Shown here piece after piece: positions 1-7,853 of a stretch of 15,379 nucleotides of DNA. Positions within the stretch are counted from its first letter, which is position 1. Each line of letters begins with the position of its first letter. A program made the position numbers and the translations under genes. The stretch spans positions 1-15,379 of the forward strand of contig JABITU010000352.1 of the NCBI GenBank assembly GCA_018668195.1. Direction: 5' to 3'. The notes under the pieces are model-generated. The model was not told the DNA's origin and did no database searches. It was given only the letters and a program-made list of their open reading frames with translations. Source of the stretch: Tateyamaria sp. GTDB taxonomy: Bacteria > Pseudomonadota > Alphaproteobacteria > Rhodobacterales > Rhodobacteraceae.

Positions 1-220
1 ACAGCAACCGCAGGACGCGCTGCAGCCAACGGTTCAGCCTGATCCTGCCAACGAGCAGCCTGAAATAGTCGATGCCAGTGGTGACAGCGGTCTTGTCGAA
101 ACACCGGAAAGCGCCCCCAAGCCAAAACCCCGCTCACGCAGCCGCAAGCCTAAACCAGTCAAGACCGATCATATGGAACCATCCGAAGATTCTGACCCCG
201 CTGCTGAAGCCGCCAAGTAG
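1..220 (+). CDS. C-terminal end of an unrecognised protein (5'-truncated by the window edge)
   Basis: An open frame enters from the left edge, with its first full codon at 2, and ends at TAG 218-220. The visible 72 residues are low complexity. A Gln/Pro/Asp/Glu-rich stretch is followed by a basic run containing KPRSRSRKPKP, then an acidic/alanine end (SDPAAEAAK). No domain is visible. Basic Pro/Lys/Arg tails of this kind occur on bacterial nucleic-acid-binding proteins, but that is only a guess and the fold must lie outside the window. The gene converges on rsmA: its stop is followed by just two bases (221-222) before the complement of the rsmA stop. That this frame is coding is inferred from its openness to the edge, its coherent biased composition and its tight abutment with rsmA. 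Confidence 0.6.
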   Translation, partial: QQPQDALQPTVQPDPANEQPEIVDASGDSGLVETPESAPKPKPRSRSRKPKPVKTDHMEPSEDSDPAAEAAK

Positions 221-222
221 GC

Positions 223-1065
223 TCAGGGCGCGGCGACGGCCCGCGCCAGGGCGCAGAATGCTTCCAGAGACACTTGCTCGGCCCGTTCCGTTGGGGCGAT
301 TCCAACTGCATTAAGACGATCTTCTATGTCTGGCGCAGTTCCCTTTAGGGCTGCACGCAGCATCTTGCGGCGCTGATTAAACGCCGCTGCAACCACCCGA
401 CTTAACACTTGTGCATCCGCCTCGAACCGAGGTGTCTGCAATGCAGTTATGTGAACCACAGCGCTCGAAACCTTGGGAGGTGGAGTAAAAGCTTCGGGCG
501 GCAATGACATGGCGATCTGAGCATCGGCGCGCCACTGAGTAAGCAGGGCCAGCCTACCATAGGCTTTGGAACCCGGTTGAGCCACAATTCGTTCGGCAAC
601 TTCGCGCTGGAACATAAGTGTAAGCGATTGCCAGAACGGTGGCCAGCGGGCCGGTGTCATCCACCTCACAAGCAATTCGGTGCCGACGTTATAAGGCAGG
701 TTCGCCACCACCCGGATCGGAGATTTCAGATGCGACAGCGGGTCCACGGCGAGCGCATCTCCTTCGATAATTTGCAATCGACCCGGATAGGTGGATGCAA
801 TCTGGGCCAAAGCAGGTAAACAGCGTGCATCTTTTTCGATCGCCAACACATTGCGCGCACCTTCGGCCAGCAAGCCACGGGTCAGCCCACCGGGCCCTGG
901 ACCAATTTCCAGAACGTCCGTTCCCGTCAAATCTCCAGCCTGTCGCGCGATTTTGGCAGTCAGGTTCAGGTCCAGCAGAAAATTCTGACCCAAAGATTTG
1001 CGCGCACTCAGTCCATGATTGGCTATGACCGCGCGTAGCGGCGGGAGGTCGTCGATTGCACCCAT
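223..1065 (-). CDS. rsmA: 16S rRNA (adenine(1518)-N(6)/adenine(1519)-N(6))-dimethyltransferase
   Basis: RsmA (KsgA) dimethylates two adjacent adenines in the 3'-terminal hairpin of 16S rRNA, using S-adenosylmethionine, late in small-subunit assembly. The 280-residue protein shows KSLGQNFL (23-30) and the SAM-binding motif [11 protein letters not shown] (53-62). Acidic E77/D79 lie at the end of strand 2, and the N6-adenine methyltransferase motif NLPY is at 122-125. The family block [11 protein letters not shown] (193-203) and the C-terminal [10 protein letters not shown] region also match. Length is normal. I chose ATG 1065 because GAGGAA lies just upstream and the family N-terminus begins here; an in-frame TTG at 1140 would overlap pdxA and add unrelated residues. 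It is the last gene of the lptF-to-rsmA run, 34 bp after pdxA, and the only downstream gene there with a clear ribosome binding site and no overlap. Confidence 0.97.
   Translation of the reverse strand: MGAIDDLPPLRAVIANHGLSARKSLGQNFLLDLNLTAKIARQAGDLTGTDVLEIGPGPGGLTRGLLAEGARNVLAIEKDARCLPALAQIASTYPGRLQIIEGDALAVDPLSHLKSPIRVVANLPYNVGTELLVRWMTPARWPPFWQSLTLMFQREVAERIVAQPGSKAYGRLALLTQWRADAQIAMSLPPEAFTPPPKVSSAVVHITALQTPRFEADAQVLSRVVAAAFNQRRKMLRAALKGTAPDIEDRLNAVGIAPTERAEQVSLEAFCALARAVAAP
227..247. other. GC-rich stem-loop at the convergent 3' ends
   Basis: GGCGCGG (227-233) and CCGCGCC (241-247) form a perfect 7-bp stem around a 7-base loop. It lies seven bases after the stop of the left-edge gene and inside the last codons of rsmA. 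It could help define or protect the 3' end of the plus-strand message. No T-tract follows, and GC-rich coding sequence makes chance stems common. Confidence 0.25.
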
Positions 1066-1099
1066 CTTTATTGTTCCTCGAATACTCTTGCCGCAGGTA

Positions 1100-2065
1100 T
1101 TATGCCCTAGACATGCGTGCGGCCAACCGAATAGCTTCAATCATGCTGTTGGGGTTTGCACATCCTTGGCCCGCGATGTCAAAGGCAGTCCCATGATCAG
1201 GCGAAGTTCGCACGATTGGCAGACCCAGTGTGACGTTAACGCCGCGATCAAAATCCAGTGTTTTAATCGGGATTAGGGCTTGGTCGTGATACATGCAGAT
1301 GGCGGCATCATAGCGGGTGCGGGCGGCTGCGTGAAACAGTGTATCTCCAGGCCACGGGCCTGTGATATCGAAACCCTGCGCGGACATATCGGCAATCAGC
1401 GGGCCGATCCAGTCCAGCTCTTGATGGCCCATGGCCCCGCCTTCGCCGGCGTGAGGGTTAAGACCTGCCACAACAAGTCTGGGAGCCTTGATATGAAACT
1501 GGTCACGAAGGCCCCGCGCTGTGATTTCAATGGTACTCCGCAACAATTCCGCCGTGAGCGCCTGCGGCACGTCTTGAAGGGCTATGTGAATAGTCGTTGG
1601 CACGACACGCAGAGTTTCCGACGCTAGCATCATAACGGCACGTGGTGCGTCTGTCAGTGCTTCGAGGTATTCGGTGTGGCCGGGGTAAGCAAAAGCAGCA
1701 CCGTCCATCAGCACCTTTTTATTGATTGGCGCTGTGCATAGCGCGGCGGCAGTGCCAGAGCGGACAAAATCAACGCCTCGTGCGATGACGTCGATCACAC
1801 CTTGAGCATTTGCGAGATCGGGTATGCCGGCGGTCGCCGGAGCGTTAAAGCGATGTGCCAATACGGGCAATGCCTCAGCACAACGCGCCGAAGTCTGTGA
1901 TATGTCATCTATCAATGCCAGTGGCGTGTCGGTGGGCAAGTGCCGGGGGTCACCGATCCAGACCATAGGGATGTCATCGCGCAATGCTGCCCAAGCCTTG
2001 GCGGCGATTTCAGGGCCGATCCCGGCCGGTTCGCCACAGGTGATGGCGACGGGTCTTAGGGTCAT
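1100..2065 (-). CDS. pdxA: 4-hydroxythreonine-4-phosphate dehydrogenase
   Basis: PdxA oxidises 4-phosphohydroxy-L-threonine with NAD(P)+. The product decarboxylates and is condensed by PdxJ into pyridoxine 5'-phosphate, in the DXP-dependent vitamin B6 pathway of the cytoplasm. The 321-residue protein opens with the family signature [13 protein letters not shown] (8-20) and carries CTAPINKK (110-117) and YPGHTEYL (127-134). The three expected divalent-metal histidines are visible at H160 (TTIH), H205 ([10 protein letters not shown]) and H260 (MYHDQALIP). Length is typical. ATG 2065 shares four bases with the surA stop (ATGA). No Shine-Dalgarno sequence is visible in the 15 bases upstream, which suggests that its translation is coupled to surA. 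The surA-pdxA-rsmA order matches the well-known enterobacterial order. Confidence 0.97.
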   Translation of the reverse strand: MTLRPVAITCGEPAGIGPEIAAKAWAALRDDIPMVWIGDPRHLPTDTPLALIDDISQTSARCAEALPVLAHRFNAPATAGIPDLANAQGVIDVIARGVDFVRSGTAAALCTAPINKKVLMDGAAFAYPGHTEYLEALTDAPRAVMMLASETLRVVPTTIHIALQDVPQALTAELLRSTIEITARGLRDQFHIKAPRLVVAGLNPHAGEGGAMGHQELDWIGPLIADMSAQGFDITGPWPGDTLFHAAARTRYDAAICMYHDQALIPIKTLDFDRGVNVTLGLPIVRTSPDHGTAFDIAGQGCANPNSMIEAIRLAARMSRA

Positions 2066-3303
2066 TCGTAGATGAAGATTGTGGCTTCGGCGCGCAACTC
2101 TTCAAGCAGAGCTTCAGAAAACGCTGACAGCCTTTGGTTGCGCAATTGTGCCGATAAAGTCGCTCGATCAATCTCCTGATCTTCGGGTAAAACAGGCGTG
2201 CGGCCACACAGCATCAGGAACACCAGCGTTTCGCCATTTGCGCGGGTCAGTGCAGTCGACACCTCGCCTGGGTCAAGCTTGGCCAATTCAAGCGCGATAT
2301 CTTGCGGCACCTCTGAGGGGGGCAGACTGCCGCGGTCAAGCAAACTTTGGGGCTGCCCTTTGGCGATGCCGTATAGATCGTCACAACGGTCTACCTGAGC
2401 TTTGATCGCGCGCGCACGGCCAATCGCTTCGGGACCGCGGCCGCCAGCGATGTAATAAGCAGCGTATTCAATGGCTGCGTAGTCTATCTTTGCCCCTGCA
2501 GTCTCGCGAATGTCGCGCAATTGAAACAGCGCTACGGCATCCGGGATTGGCAAAGGCGCGGTCACCTGCCCGGGTGCAAGAGCCAGTAAAATTGGCCTGA
2601 GTGACGGGGGCATTTGCGTGATCGGCAACCATTTTAACCGTCCGCCATTCCCGCGCGAGGCGGTCGCCGAAAAGCGTCGCGCATAGTCGGAAAACTCGGC
2701 CTCGGTCGTTGAGGCTGCAATGATTTCAGCCTGTTCATTCACTGCTTCAACACGCTCTGGCGGGGCAGGGATAATGATCTCAGAAACCAGTACTTCGATG
2801 CTTGTGTTGGTGCCAATCGATGACATGGATCTGTCTATTTCGTCGTCAGTGATCCGAACCCGGTTGCCATATCGCGCGCGAATGTATTCACGCCAAACCA
2901 TTGAGGTCGCAACGAAATCGCGGAATGTCTCGCTGGCGACACCGGCGCTTTGCAACCCCTCCACAAACACGTCGGCGCTGAGTTCTGAGCGAGCTGCAAA
3001 GTCGCTTAGCCCTTTTTGTAGGTCTTCGGGTGACAGTATCACACCCGATTGTATTGCGGTTCCATCGCGCAAGCGGTCCTTTATCAACTCGTCCAGCACT
3101 TCTACACGACTGCTGCTTGGTGCTCCCATTACCTGCAGGAAGCGGATGCGCTGCTGCACCTCAAATTCGGTAATGACTGAATCGTCCACCTGCGCCACTT
3201 TGGCAAAGAGATTTTGCGCCGTGCTGACAGTCGGCTTCAACATCAGTGCGGCACATATTAGAACCACTGACTGGATAAAGTTTTTCATTGTCATACCGTT
3301 CAT
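2062..3303 (-). CDS. surA: Periplasmic chaperone / peptidyl-prolyl isomerase SurA
   Basis: SurA escorts unfolded outer-membrane proteins, LptD among them, across the periplasm to the BAM complex. The 413-residue product has a Sec signal peptide (hydrophobic core about 10-22, likely cleavage after STA at 29). A SurA N-terminal helical domain follows (about 36-165), then a parvulin-like domain (about 168-270, with GGRLKWLP and LAPGQVTAPL). A more diverged second parvulin-like segment (about 273-370) ends LDPGEVSTAL...LVFLMLCGRT. It contains C307 and C366, a possible disulfide pair in the oxidising periplasm. ATG 3303 is chosen because it overlaps the lptD stop as ATGA and has purine-rich GGAAAGCAGG upstream; in-frame ATGs at 3294 and 3288 would also leave a signal peptide. 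C17 lies in the signal peptide but is not in a valid lipobox. Confidence 0.93.
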   Translation of the reverse strand: MNGMTMKNFIQSVVLICAALMLKPTVSTAQNLFAKVAQVDDSVITEFEVQQRIRFLQVMGAPSSSRVEVLDELIKDRLRDGTAIQSGVILSPEDLQKGLSDFAARSELSADVFVEGLQSAGVASETFRDFVATSMVWREYIRARYGNRVRITDDEIDRSMSSIGTNTSIEVLVSEIIIPAPPERVEAVNEQAEIIAASTTEAEFSDYARRFSATASRGNGGRLKWLPITQMPPSLRPILLALAPGQVTAPLPIPDAVALFQLRDIRETAGAKIDYAAIEYAAYYIAGGRGPEAIGRARAIKAQVDRCDDLYGIAKGQPQSLLDRGSLPPSEVPQDIALELAKLDPGEVSTALTRANGETLVFLMLCGRTPVLPEDQEIDRATLSAQLRNQRLSAFSEALLEELRAEATIFIYE

Positions 3304-5480
3304 TTCGCCTGCTTTCCACATGATCGCGCAGATTGATGTTGTCCCGTATTCGCCGAGAACCCGCGCAAGGACACCGTAAAGCCTAGATTGGTGGAGGGCT
3401 CAACACTTGTCGAGGATGTATAGCGCCGATTAATTGTCATCGCGATGGTCGCGCATTCGTTCGAATAGATCAGCCCAGCACCAGCATTAGCTGCGCGCCC
3501 CCGCTCTAGATCATAGCGCAAATCCAGATTAGCTCTCCAGAAACGGTCAATCTTATAACCACCGTCCAAGATCAATTCGCTGATCGGCGACAATGGGTTT
3601 TCGGTCTCGTCATCAGACACCCAGATATAGATGCCTCCCAGATCCACATCTTGATTGCTCCAATCGCCGCGTAATTCAGCCTTTGAAACATCGAACCTTT
3701 CGTCAAAGAGCGTGCGTCCAGATACAGCCAGCCCACCATTGAACTTGAGCTGGCCCGCAAAAAGAAAATCTGATTGCATCGTCGCAAGGCCGGATGTTTC
3801 GGAAAACCCGAGCTGCGCGGAATCGCGCAAAACCTGTCCAAGTGTTACATTTGCTGACCAGCTGTCACGCGTATCGCCCGACCAGCGTGCGCCATACGCC
3901 AGCGACCAACCGCGTTCGCGAAGATCCCGTGCAGGAAAGCGGGACAAAGATAATAGATTGCCCTCATCAAATTCGACGCGTGTACTTTCCTCATTGGGTA
4001 CAGCCAATTCGTCACCACCGACCCAGCTGATTTGCATCACAGGTTCGATAACTTGGTTTATCATGGTGCCGTAGCGGACCAGTGGATAGCGCACGATCAC
4101 CCCAGCGCGAGGGGCAAAGCCACTGTCAGTGTTGTTGAAGCTGCTGTCCTGTTCGATATTCATCGCATCCGCAGCAAGGCCAAGCCTTGTCTCGACCTGT
4201 AAGCCGCCAAGCTGAAAGCTTTTAATCCAATCTGCTTCGATGTTCAGGCGCATTGCGTCGCGTCCGTCTGCAATGCCGTCAAGGTTAATGTCCATGTCCA
4301 CGCGGGACTTCCGAAAATGACTATGCGCGGCTGCGACCAGCCGGAACTCTCCGCCCAATAAAGATGGGAAAAAGCGTCGTTCGTAAAGAGCGTCGATAAC
4401 ATCGTTTGGCAAAGTATCGTTGTCTTCGTCGTCACGAAGAGATTTGAAATTGATATAGCTTAAACGAATGTATTCATTGCGCAGGGTCCGGCTGATCCGC
4501 AATTCGCTGTCGAGCCGGTCCTTTTCGGAATAACTATAATCCTTGAGGTAAGCGTCGTCCGAGGTCAGTTCGACGTCGAATTGCAGCACAAAATTTCGAC
4601 GCAGATCAAATTCTCCCGCGCCGAATAGGTAACCACGCCCGTTTCCGGGCTCAAGATCGTCATCGGTTATAGCGCTGGCAAACTCGACGCGACCCTTGGC
4701 AAAGACCTGCCGGTATCGAAATTCTAGGGTTTGGGTGCTGCTAGATAGATAGGGGGTTAGAGTTAAATCGCGATGATCACCGATCCGAATGAAATAGGGT
4801 ATCTTGATCCCGGTACCCAGTTCTGAAGATGACTTGATGGATGGGATTAGAAATCCTGATGTGCGTTTGAGGGTCGGATCGGGCAAGCGGAGCCTTGGCA
4901 AGTATAGGATGGGCACGCCGCGCACCCTGAGTTGGGCTTCGTCGAAGTAGAGTTGCTGTTCTTTGCGGTCGTGGATCACGCGTTTCGCCCGAATCTGCCA
5001 GAGCGGCGGGGTCGGGTCACTCTCGCAGATACGACAAGAGGTGACAGCGGATTTGTAAAGCTGTGTATACCGCCCACCGACCCGATTGATCTGCACTGCT
5101 GCCAATTGTAGCTGGTCGTTCAGCACCATACGCGCACCAGTAAGCAGGCCGTTTTGAAGATCATCACTTAGTTCTGCCTGACTGGCTAAAACGGTAACAC
5201 CTGTTCCATCTTTAATTGTGATCGGACCAAGAACGATTAGTTTGCCTGTGGCTTGGTCATAGCTGATTTTCTGCGCGGTCAGTCGAGTCGTGCCCTGAAA
5301 TGCTTCGACGTTGCCGCTTGCTGTCAGTACTCGATCTCGAGTGACCTGAACGTTGTCCGCGATCAAAACGGCTGGAGCATTAGCTGTTCCAGCAGTACCT
5401 GTTTGGGCAAATGCCGATACCGTATGCAGCATCAGTGCAAGCAGGGCGGCTATCCCCCATGGCCGTGCGCGCCTAACCAT
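3300..5480 (-). CDS. lptD: LPS-assembly protein LptD (outer-membrane LPS translocon)
   Basis: LptD is the outer-membrane beta-barrel that, with the lipoprotein LptE, inserts lipopolysaccharide into the outer leaflet. The 726-residue precursor has a signal peptide (core about 10-23, AFA/Q cleavage near 25). An OstA/LptA-like periplasmic domain follows (about 36-150: ADNVQVTRDRVLTASGNVEA, then TAQKISYD). The conserved block PLWQIRAKRV, LPRLRLPDP and TSGFLIPSI (about 158-215) precedes a long barrel of alternating strands. There are four cysteines: C149 and C152 (SCRIC), C676 near the last strands and C721 in the tail. ATG 5480 overlaps the lptG stop by 8 bp, with only a weak GAAG upstream, so translation is probably coupled. 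lptE is not in the window. Confidence 0.96.
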   Translation of the reverse strand: MVRRARPWGIAALLALMLHTVSAFAQTGTAGTANAPAVLIADNVQVTRDRVLTASGNVEAFQGTTRLTAQKISYDQATGKLIVLGPITIKDGTGVTVLASQAELSDDLQNGLLTGARMVLNDQLQLAAVQINRVGGRYTQLYKSAVTSCRICESDPTPPLWQIRAKRVIHDRKEQQLYFDEAQLRVRGVPILYLPRLRLPDPTLKRTSGFLIPSIKSSSELGTGIKIPYFIRIGDHRDLTLTPYLSSSTQTLEFRYRQVFAKGRVEFASAITDDDLEPGNGRGYLFGAGEFDLRRNFVLQFDVELTSDDAYLKDYSYSEKDRLDSELRISRTLRNEYIRLSYINFKSLRDDEDNDTLPNDVIDALYERRFFPSLLGGEFRLVAAAHSHFRKSRVDMDINLDGIADGRDAMRLNIEADWIKSFQLGGLQVETRLGLAADAMNIEQDSSFNNTDSGFAPRAGVIVRYPLVRYGTMINQVIEPVMQISWVGGDELAVPNEESTRVEFDEGNLLSLSRFPARDLRERGWSLAYGARWSGDTRDSWSANVTLGQVLRDSAQLGFSETSGLATMQSDFLFAGQLKFNGGLAVSGRTLFDERFDVSKAELRGDWSNQDVDLGGIYIWVSDDETENPLSPISELILDGGYKIDRFWRANLDLRYDLERGRAANAGAGLIYSNECATIAMTINRRYTSSTSVEPSTNLGFTVSLRGFSANTGQHQSARSCGKQAK

Positions 5481-6570
5481 CTTCTACCCGCAACAAAAGG
5501 CCAAGCGCCAACAGGATCGACGCCACGGGCGGCGCCCATGCTGCCAACATGACTGGAATCTGGCCATTTTCGCCCAGAATTTGCGCAAAGCTTCGAATGA
5601 AATACAACCCGAACCCCAGTAACACTGCGGCCAGCACCGCAGTGCCAGTCCCCCCAATTCTGGTATGCCGCATCGTAAAGGCTGCGGCAACAAGAACCAT
5701 ACCCATAAGAAAAACAGGTCGTGCCAATTGCGATTGTAGCCACACATGGTGGCGGCGCGCGGAAAAGCCGGCTTGTTCCAATTGTCCGATGAATTGGGTC
5801 ATGTCCCAGATGGAAACGCCTGCCGGTGTCCCAAGGCTTTCTCGGATGCGATTTAGGGTCAGTGTTGATGGAATGGAAAGGAAATCATGTATTGCAGCGC
5901 TGGCCTCAGGGTTAAGCCCAGCGGTAAGTGGCCAGGCCTTGGCATCGCGCAGCAACCAGGCGCCATCTTTCAGGGTCGCGCTGGCAGCATCGATTCGCCG
6001 AATGGGACCACCCTGAGGTGAATAGGCCACGAACGTTACATCATATAGAACCGAGGCGTCCGCGTTTGATCGCGCAGCTCGTATCACAGTTTGGCCTTGC
6101 ACGCCCCCCTGACGCAGCCAAAGCCCATTTTCCGATATCAATAACGCTGAAACACCGCCTGAGCGATAGGTCTCGGCCAGTGAGCTATAGCGTTTGGACG
6201 TAGCCGCCACGATCGGTCCAAGCGTGGTTGTGGCAAAGATACCAACAAGAAAAGCTACCAAAATGGGTGCGGCGAGCCCTCTTAGCGCCGAGCGGCCCGC
6301 CGCCCGCATAACAACCAGTTCAGACGATCGCGCCAACGCCACAAACAGCGCAACCGTACCAAGGATCATTATCAGTGGCAGGATCTGGTTCAGTGTTGCG
6401 GGTGCATTAAGCAGCGTTAGGCCAAGTCGCTGACCAAAGGACACGCCAATGTCAGAGAATTTGCGGGTCTGATCTATCATGTCCAAGAGCAGGATGAACG
6501 CCAGCAAGAGCACTGTGATAATCCCGAGACTCAGTGCAAAACGTCGCGCGATATACAGGTGCAAGATCAT
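5473..6570 (-). CDS. lptG: LPS export ABC transporter permease LptG
   Basis: LptG pairs with LptF and two LptB ATPases to extract LPS from the inner membrane and push it onto the LptC-LptA-LptD bridge. The 365-residue protein has the YjgP/YjgQ layout: three N-terminal membrane segments (about 12-30, 58-80, 101-125), a periplasmic beta-jellyroll domain (about 128-275) and three C-terminal segments (about 284-300, 308-326, 339-361). The cytoplasmic loop SSELVVMRAAGRS (82-94) corresponds to the coupling region contacting LptB. ATG 6570 overlaps the lptF stop (ATGA) and is preceded by AAAGGGGG, a strong ribosome binding site. A longer in-frame extension to 6675 lies inside lptF and does not resemble the family. 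Order after lptF and before lptD distinguishes it as LptG. Confidence 0.95.
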   Translation of the reverse strand: MILHLYIARRFALSLGIITVLLLAFILLLDMIDQTRKFSDIGVSFGQRLGLTLLNAPATLNQILPLIMILGTVALFVALARSSELVVMRAAGRSALRGLAAPILVAFLVGIFATTTLGPIVAATSKRYSSLAETYRSGGVSALLISENGLWLRQGGVQGQTVIRAARSNADASVLYDVTFVAYSPQGGPIRRIDAASATLKDGAWLLRDAKAWPLTAGLNPEASAAIHDFLSIPSTLTLNRIRESLGTPAGVSIWDMTQFIGQLEQAGFSARRHHVWLQSQLARPVFLMGMVLVAAAFTMRHTRIGGTGTAVLAAVLLGFGLYFIRSFAQILGENGQIPVMLAAWAPPVASILLALGLLLRVEDG

Positions 6571-7685
6571 GTGGCCCCCTTTGCGCGGCGCCAAAATGTG
6601 GGATGTGCAGCAGCCCATAGCAATCCAGTAACTGTAAGAGCACCAACAATTGATGGCCCGTAAAGGATTGGCCACATGACAGCGTCGTTCAGAACGATGC
6701 CCGTTAGGCCAGAGCGTGCCCCGTCAAGGGCCACCAACATCACAAATGCAATCACGATCTCGCGCCACACCCCAAAGCGCGAAAATCCGCCTACAAGAAG
6801 GGTGGCAAAGCCGATAAGCGCGGTCACGATGCAAAACGTTGAACGAGCAAAACGGCTATGTAATTCTTCGGCAACTGCGCCGGGCGTGGTGTTGTTTTCA
6901 GCCGCAATATGCGCCCAGTCGCCCATTAGATCGGCGCTTTTCAGAAACTTAATGGACGGATCAGCTGTATCATTTTGTTTTAACAAGTCACTAATATCAA
7001 AAGAAAAATCCTGAAACTTGGCTGTAGACAGACGCTGACCCATAGTCATTCGTTGCGCCAGCCCATCCACCATAATCAGCGAGGTTCCGTCGCCATCACG
7101 CACGAGATAAGCTTCGGCAGCGGTATAGATGACGCGTTTTTCCATTTCGCGCCGGTCAGCAAGGAAAACGCCGCGCAACACACCATCTTCGCTGATTGCG
7201 CGCGTGTAAAAAGTGATGCCTAGAGCAGGTGTCAAAAAGGTACCCTCGGTCAGTAGCTGCGAAGTAACATTGCGCGAAATTGCGATTTCGCGTTCGCTCA
7301 GCTGTGCGGCCGCCGCTGGCATCAAAAAATGGCTGAGTACGGTCATCATACAGCCTGCAATAACGCCAAATACGACAACTGGCCTTGACAGTCTCCACGG
7401 CGATGTTCCGGTTGCCTGCATAACCGTAAGCTCGCTTTCATTGTTGAGCCTGTTGGTCACGTATACCGACGCAGCAAATGCAGCAATCGGCAATACCGTT
7501 GTGATTAGTCGTGGCAATCCAAGCGCGGTGAATTCAAGAAATACGAGCGCAGTTTGTCCGTCGCTAATCAATCTATCAACAAGCTGAACGGCCCGGTTAA
7601 TCCAGAACACAGCCACCAGAACGAGCGCAAAGAACCCGAACAACACAAGCAGTTGAGACAGCATATAGCGGTCGAACTTTGCCAA
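6567..7685 (-). CDS. lptF: LPS export ABC transporter permease LptF, TTG start
   Basis: LptF is the second permease of the LptB2FG lipopolysaccharide extractor. The 372-residue protein has membrane segments at about 11-32, 55-76 and 102-122, a periplasmic jellyroll domain (about 125-275), then segments at about 284-304, 309-328 and 338-360. The coupling-loop block NESELTVMQATGTS (82-95) is clear. The start codon at 7685-7683 is TTG, giving the N-terminus M-A-K-F-D-R-Y-M-L-S, which is how family members from related bacteria begin as I recall them. The GC-rich AGGCGGGGGA lies just ahead as ribosome binding site. The next in-frame ATG, eight codons in, would cut into the conserved start. It is the first gene of the six-gene run and diverges from pepA. 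Confidence 0.95.
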   Translation of the reverse strand: MAKFDRYMLSQLLVLFGFFALVLVAVFWINRAVQLVDRLISDGQTALVFLEFTALGLPRLITTVLPIAAFAASVYVTNRLNNESELTVMQATGTSPWRLSRPVVVFGVIAGCMMTVLSHFLMPAAAAQLSEREIAISRNVTSQLLTEGTFLTPALGITFYTRAISEDGVLRGVFLADRREMEKRVIYTAAEAYLVRDGDGTSLIMVDGLAQRMTMGQRLSTAKFQDFSFDISDLLKQNDTADPSIKFLKSADLMGDWAHIAAENNTTPGAVAEELHSRFARSTFCIVTALIGFATLLVGGFSRFGVWREIVIAFVMLVALDGARSGLTGIVLNDAVMWPILYGPSIVGALTVTGLLWAAAHPTFWRRAKGAT

Positions 7686-7714
7686 GGTGATCCCCCGCCT
7701 AAATAGTGGCTCTG

Positions 7715-7744
7715 ATTTTAGTGACGCGGCAGCGTTTGCGACAA
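7715..7744 (-). promoter_or_regulatory. Candidate sigma-70-type promoter for the lptF operon
   Basis: Read on the minus strand, TTGTCG (7744-7739) is followed after 18 bases by TAAAAT (7720-7715). These are fair matches to -35 and -10 hexamers. Transcription would begin near 7708, leaving a leader of about 23 bases before the TTG start at 7685. The -35 overlaps a short inverted repeat, GTTTG-CGA-CAAAC (7734-7746), which could be an operator. By-eye call; no transcript evidence. Confidence 0.35.
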
Positions 7745-7853
7745 ACTAGCCTAAGCAACCGGCGGGGAAAACTCCTAAACGTTGGATCGGGCTGGTCAGC
7801 AGGCATTGGCCGGGCTAGGTCTGTTGCATTGATTAATATTTGCAGAGGCACCA

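Noticed and set aside
1066..1140. Longer rsmA starting at TTG 1140
   Set aside because: It would overlap pdxA by about 40 bp and add residues unlike the family, while ATG 1065 has a good ribosome binding site.
3238..3303. SurA as a lipoprotein because of a cysteine in its signal peptide
   Set aside because: The residues before the cysteine (V-L-I-C) do not fit a lipobox, and a normal cleavage site follows after STA.
2720..3379. 219-codon open frame on the plus strand opposite surA and the end of lptD
   Set aside because: It is a frame shadow of well-supported minus-strand genes; its translation is Ser/Thr/Arg-rich with no family resemblance and no ribosome binding site.
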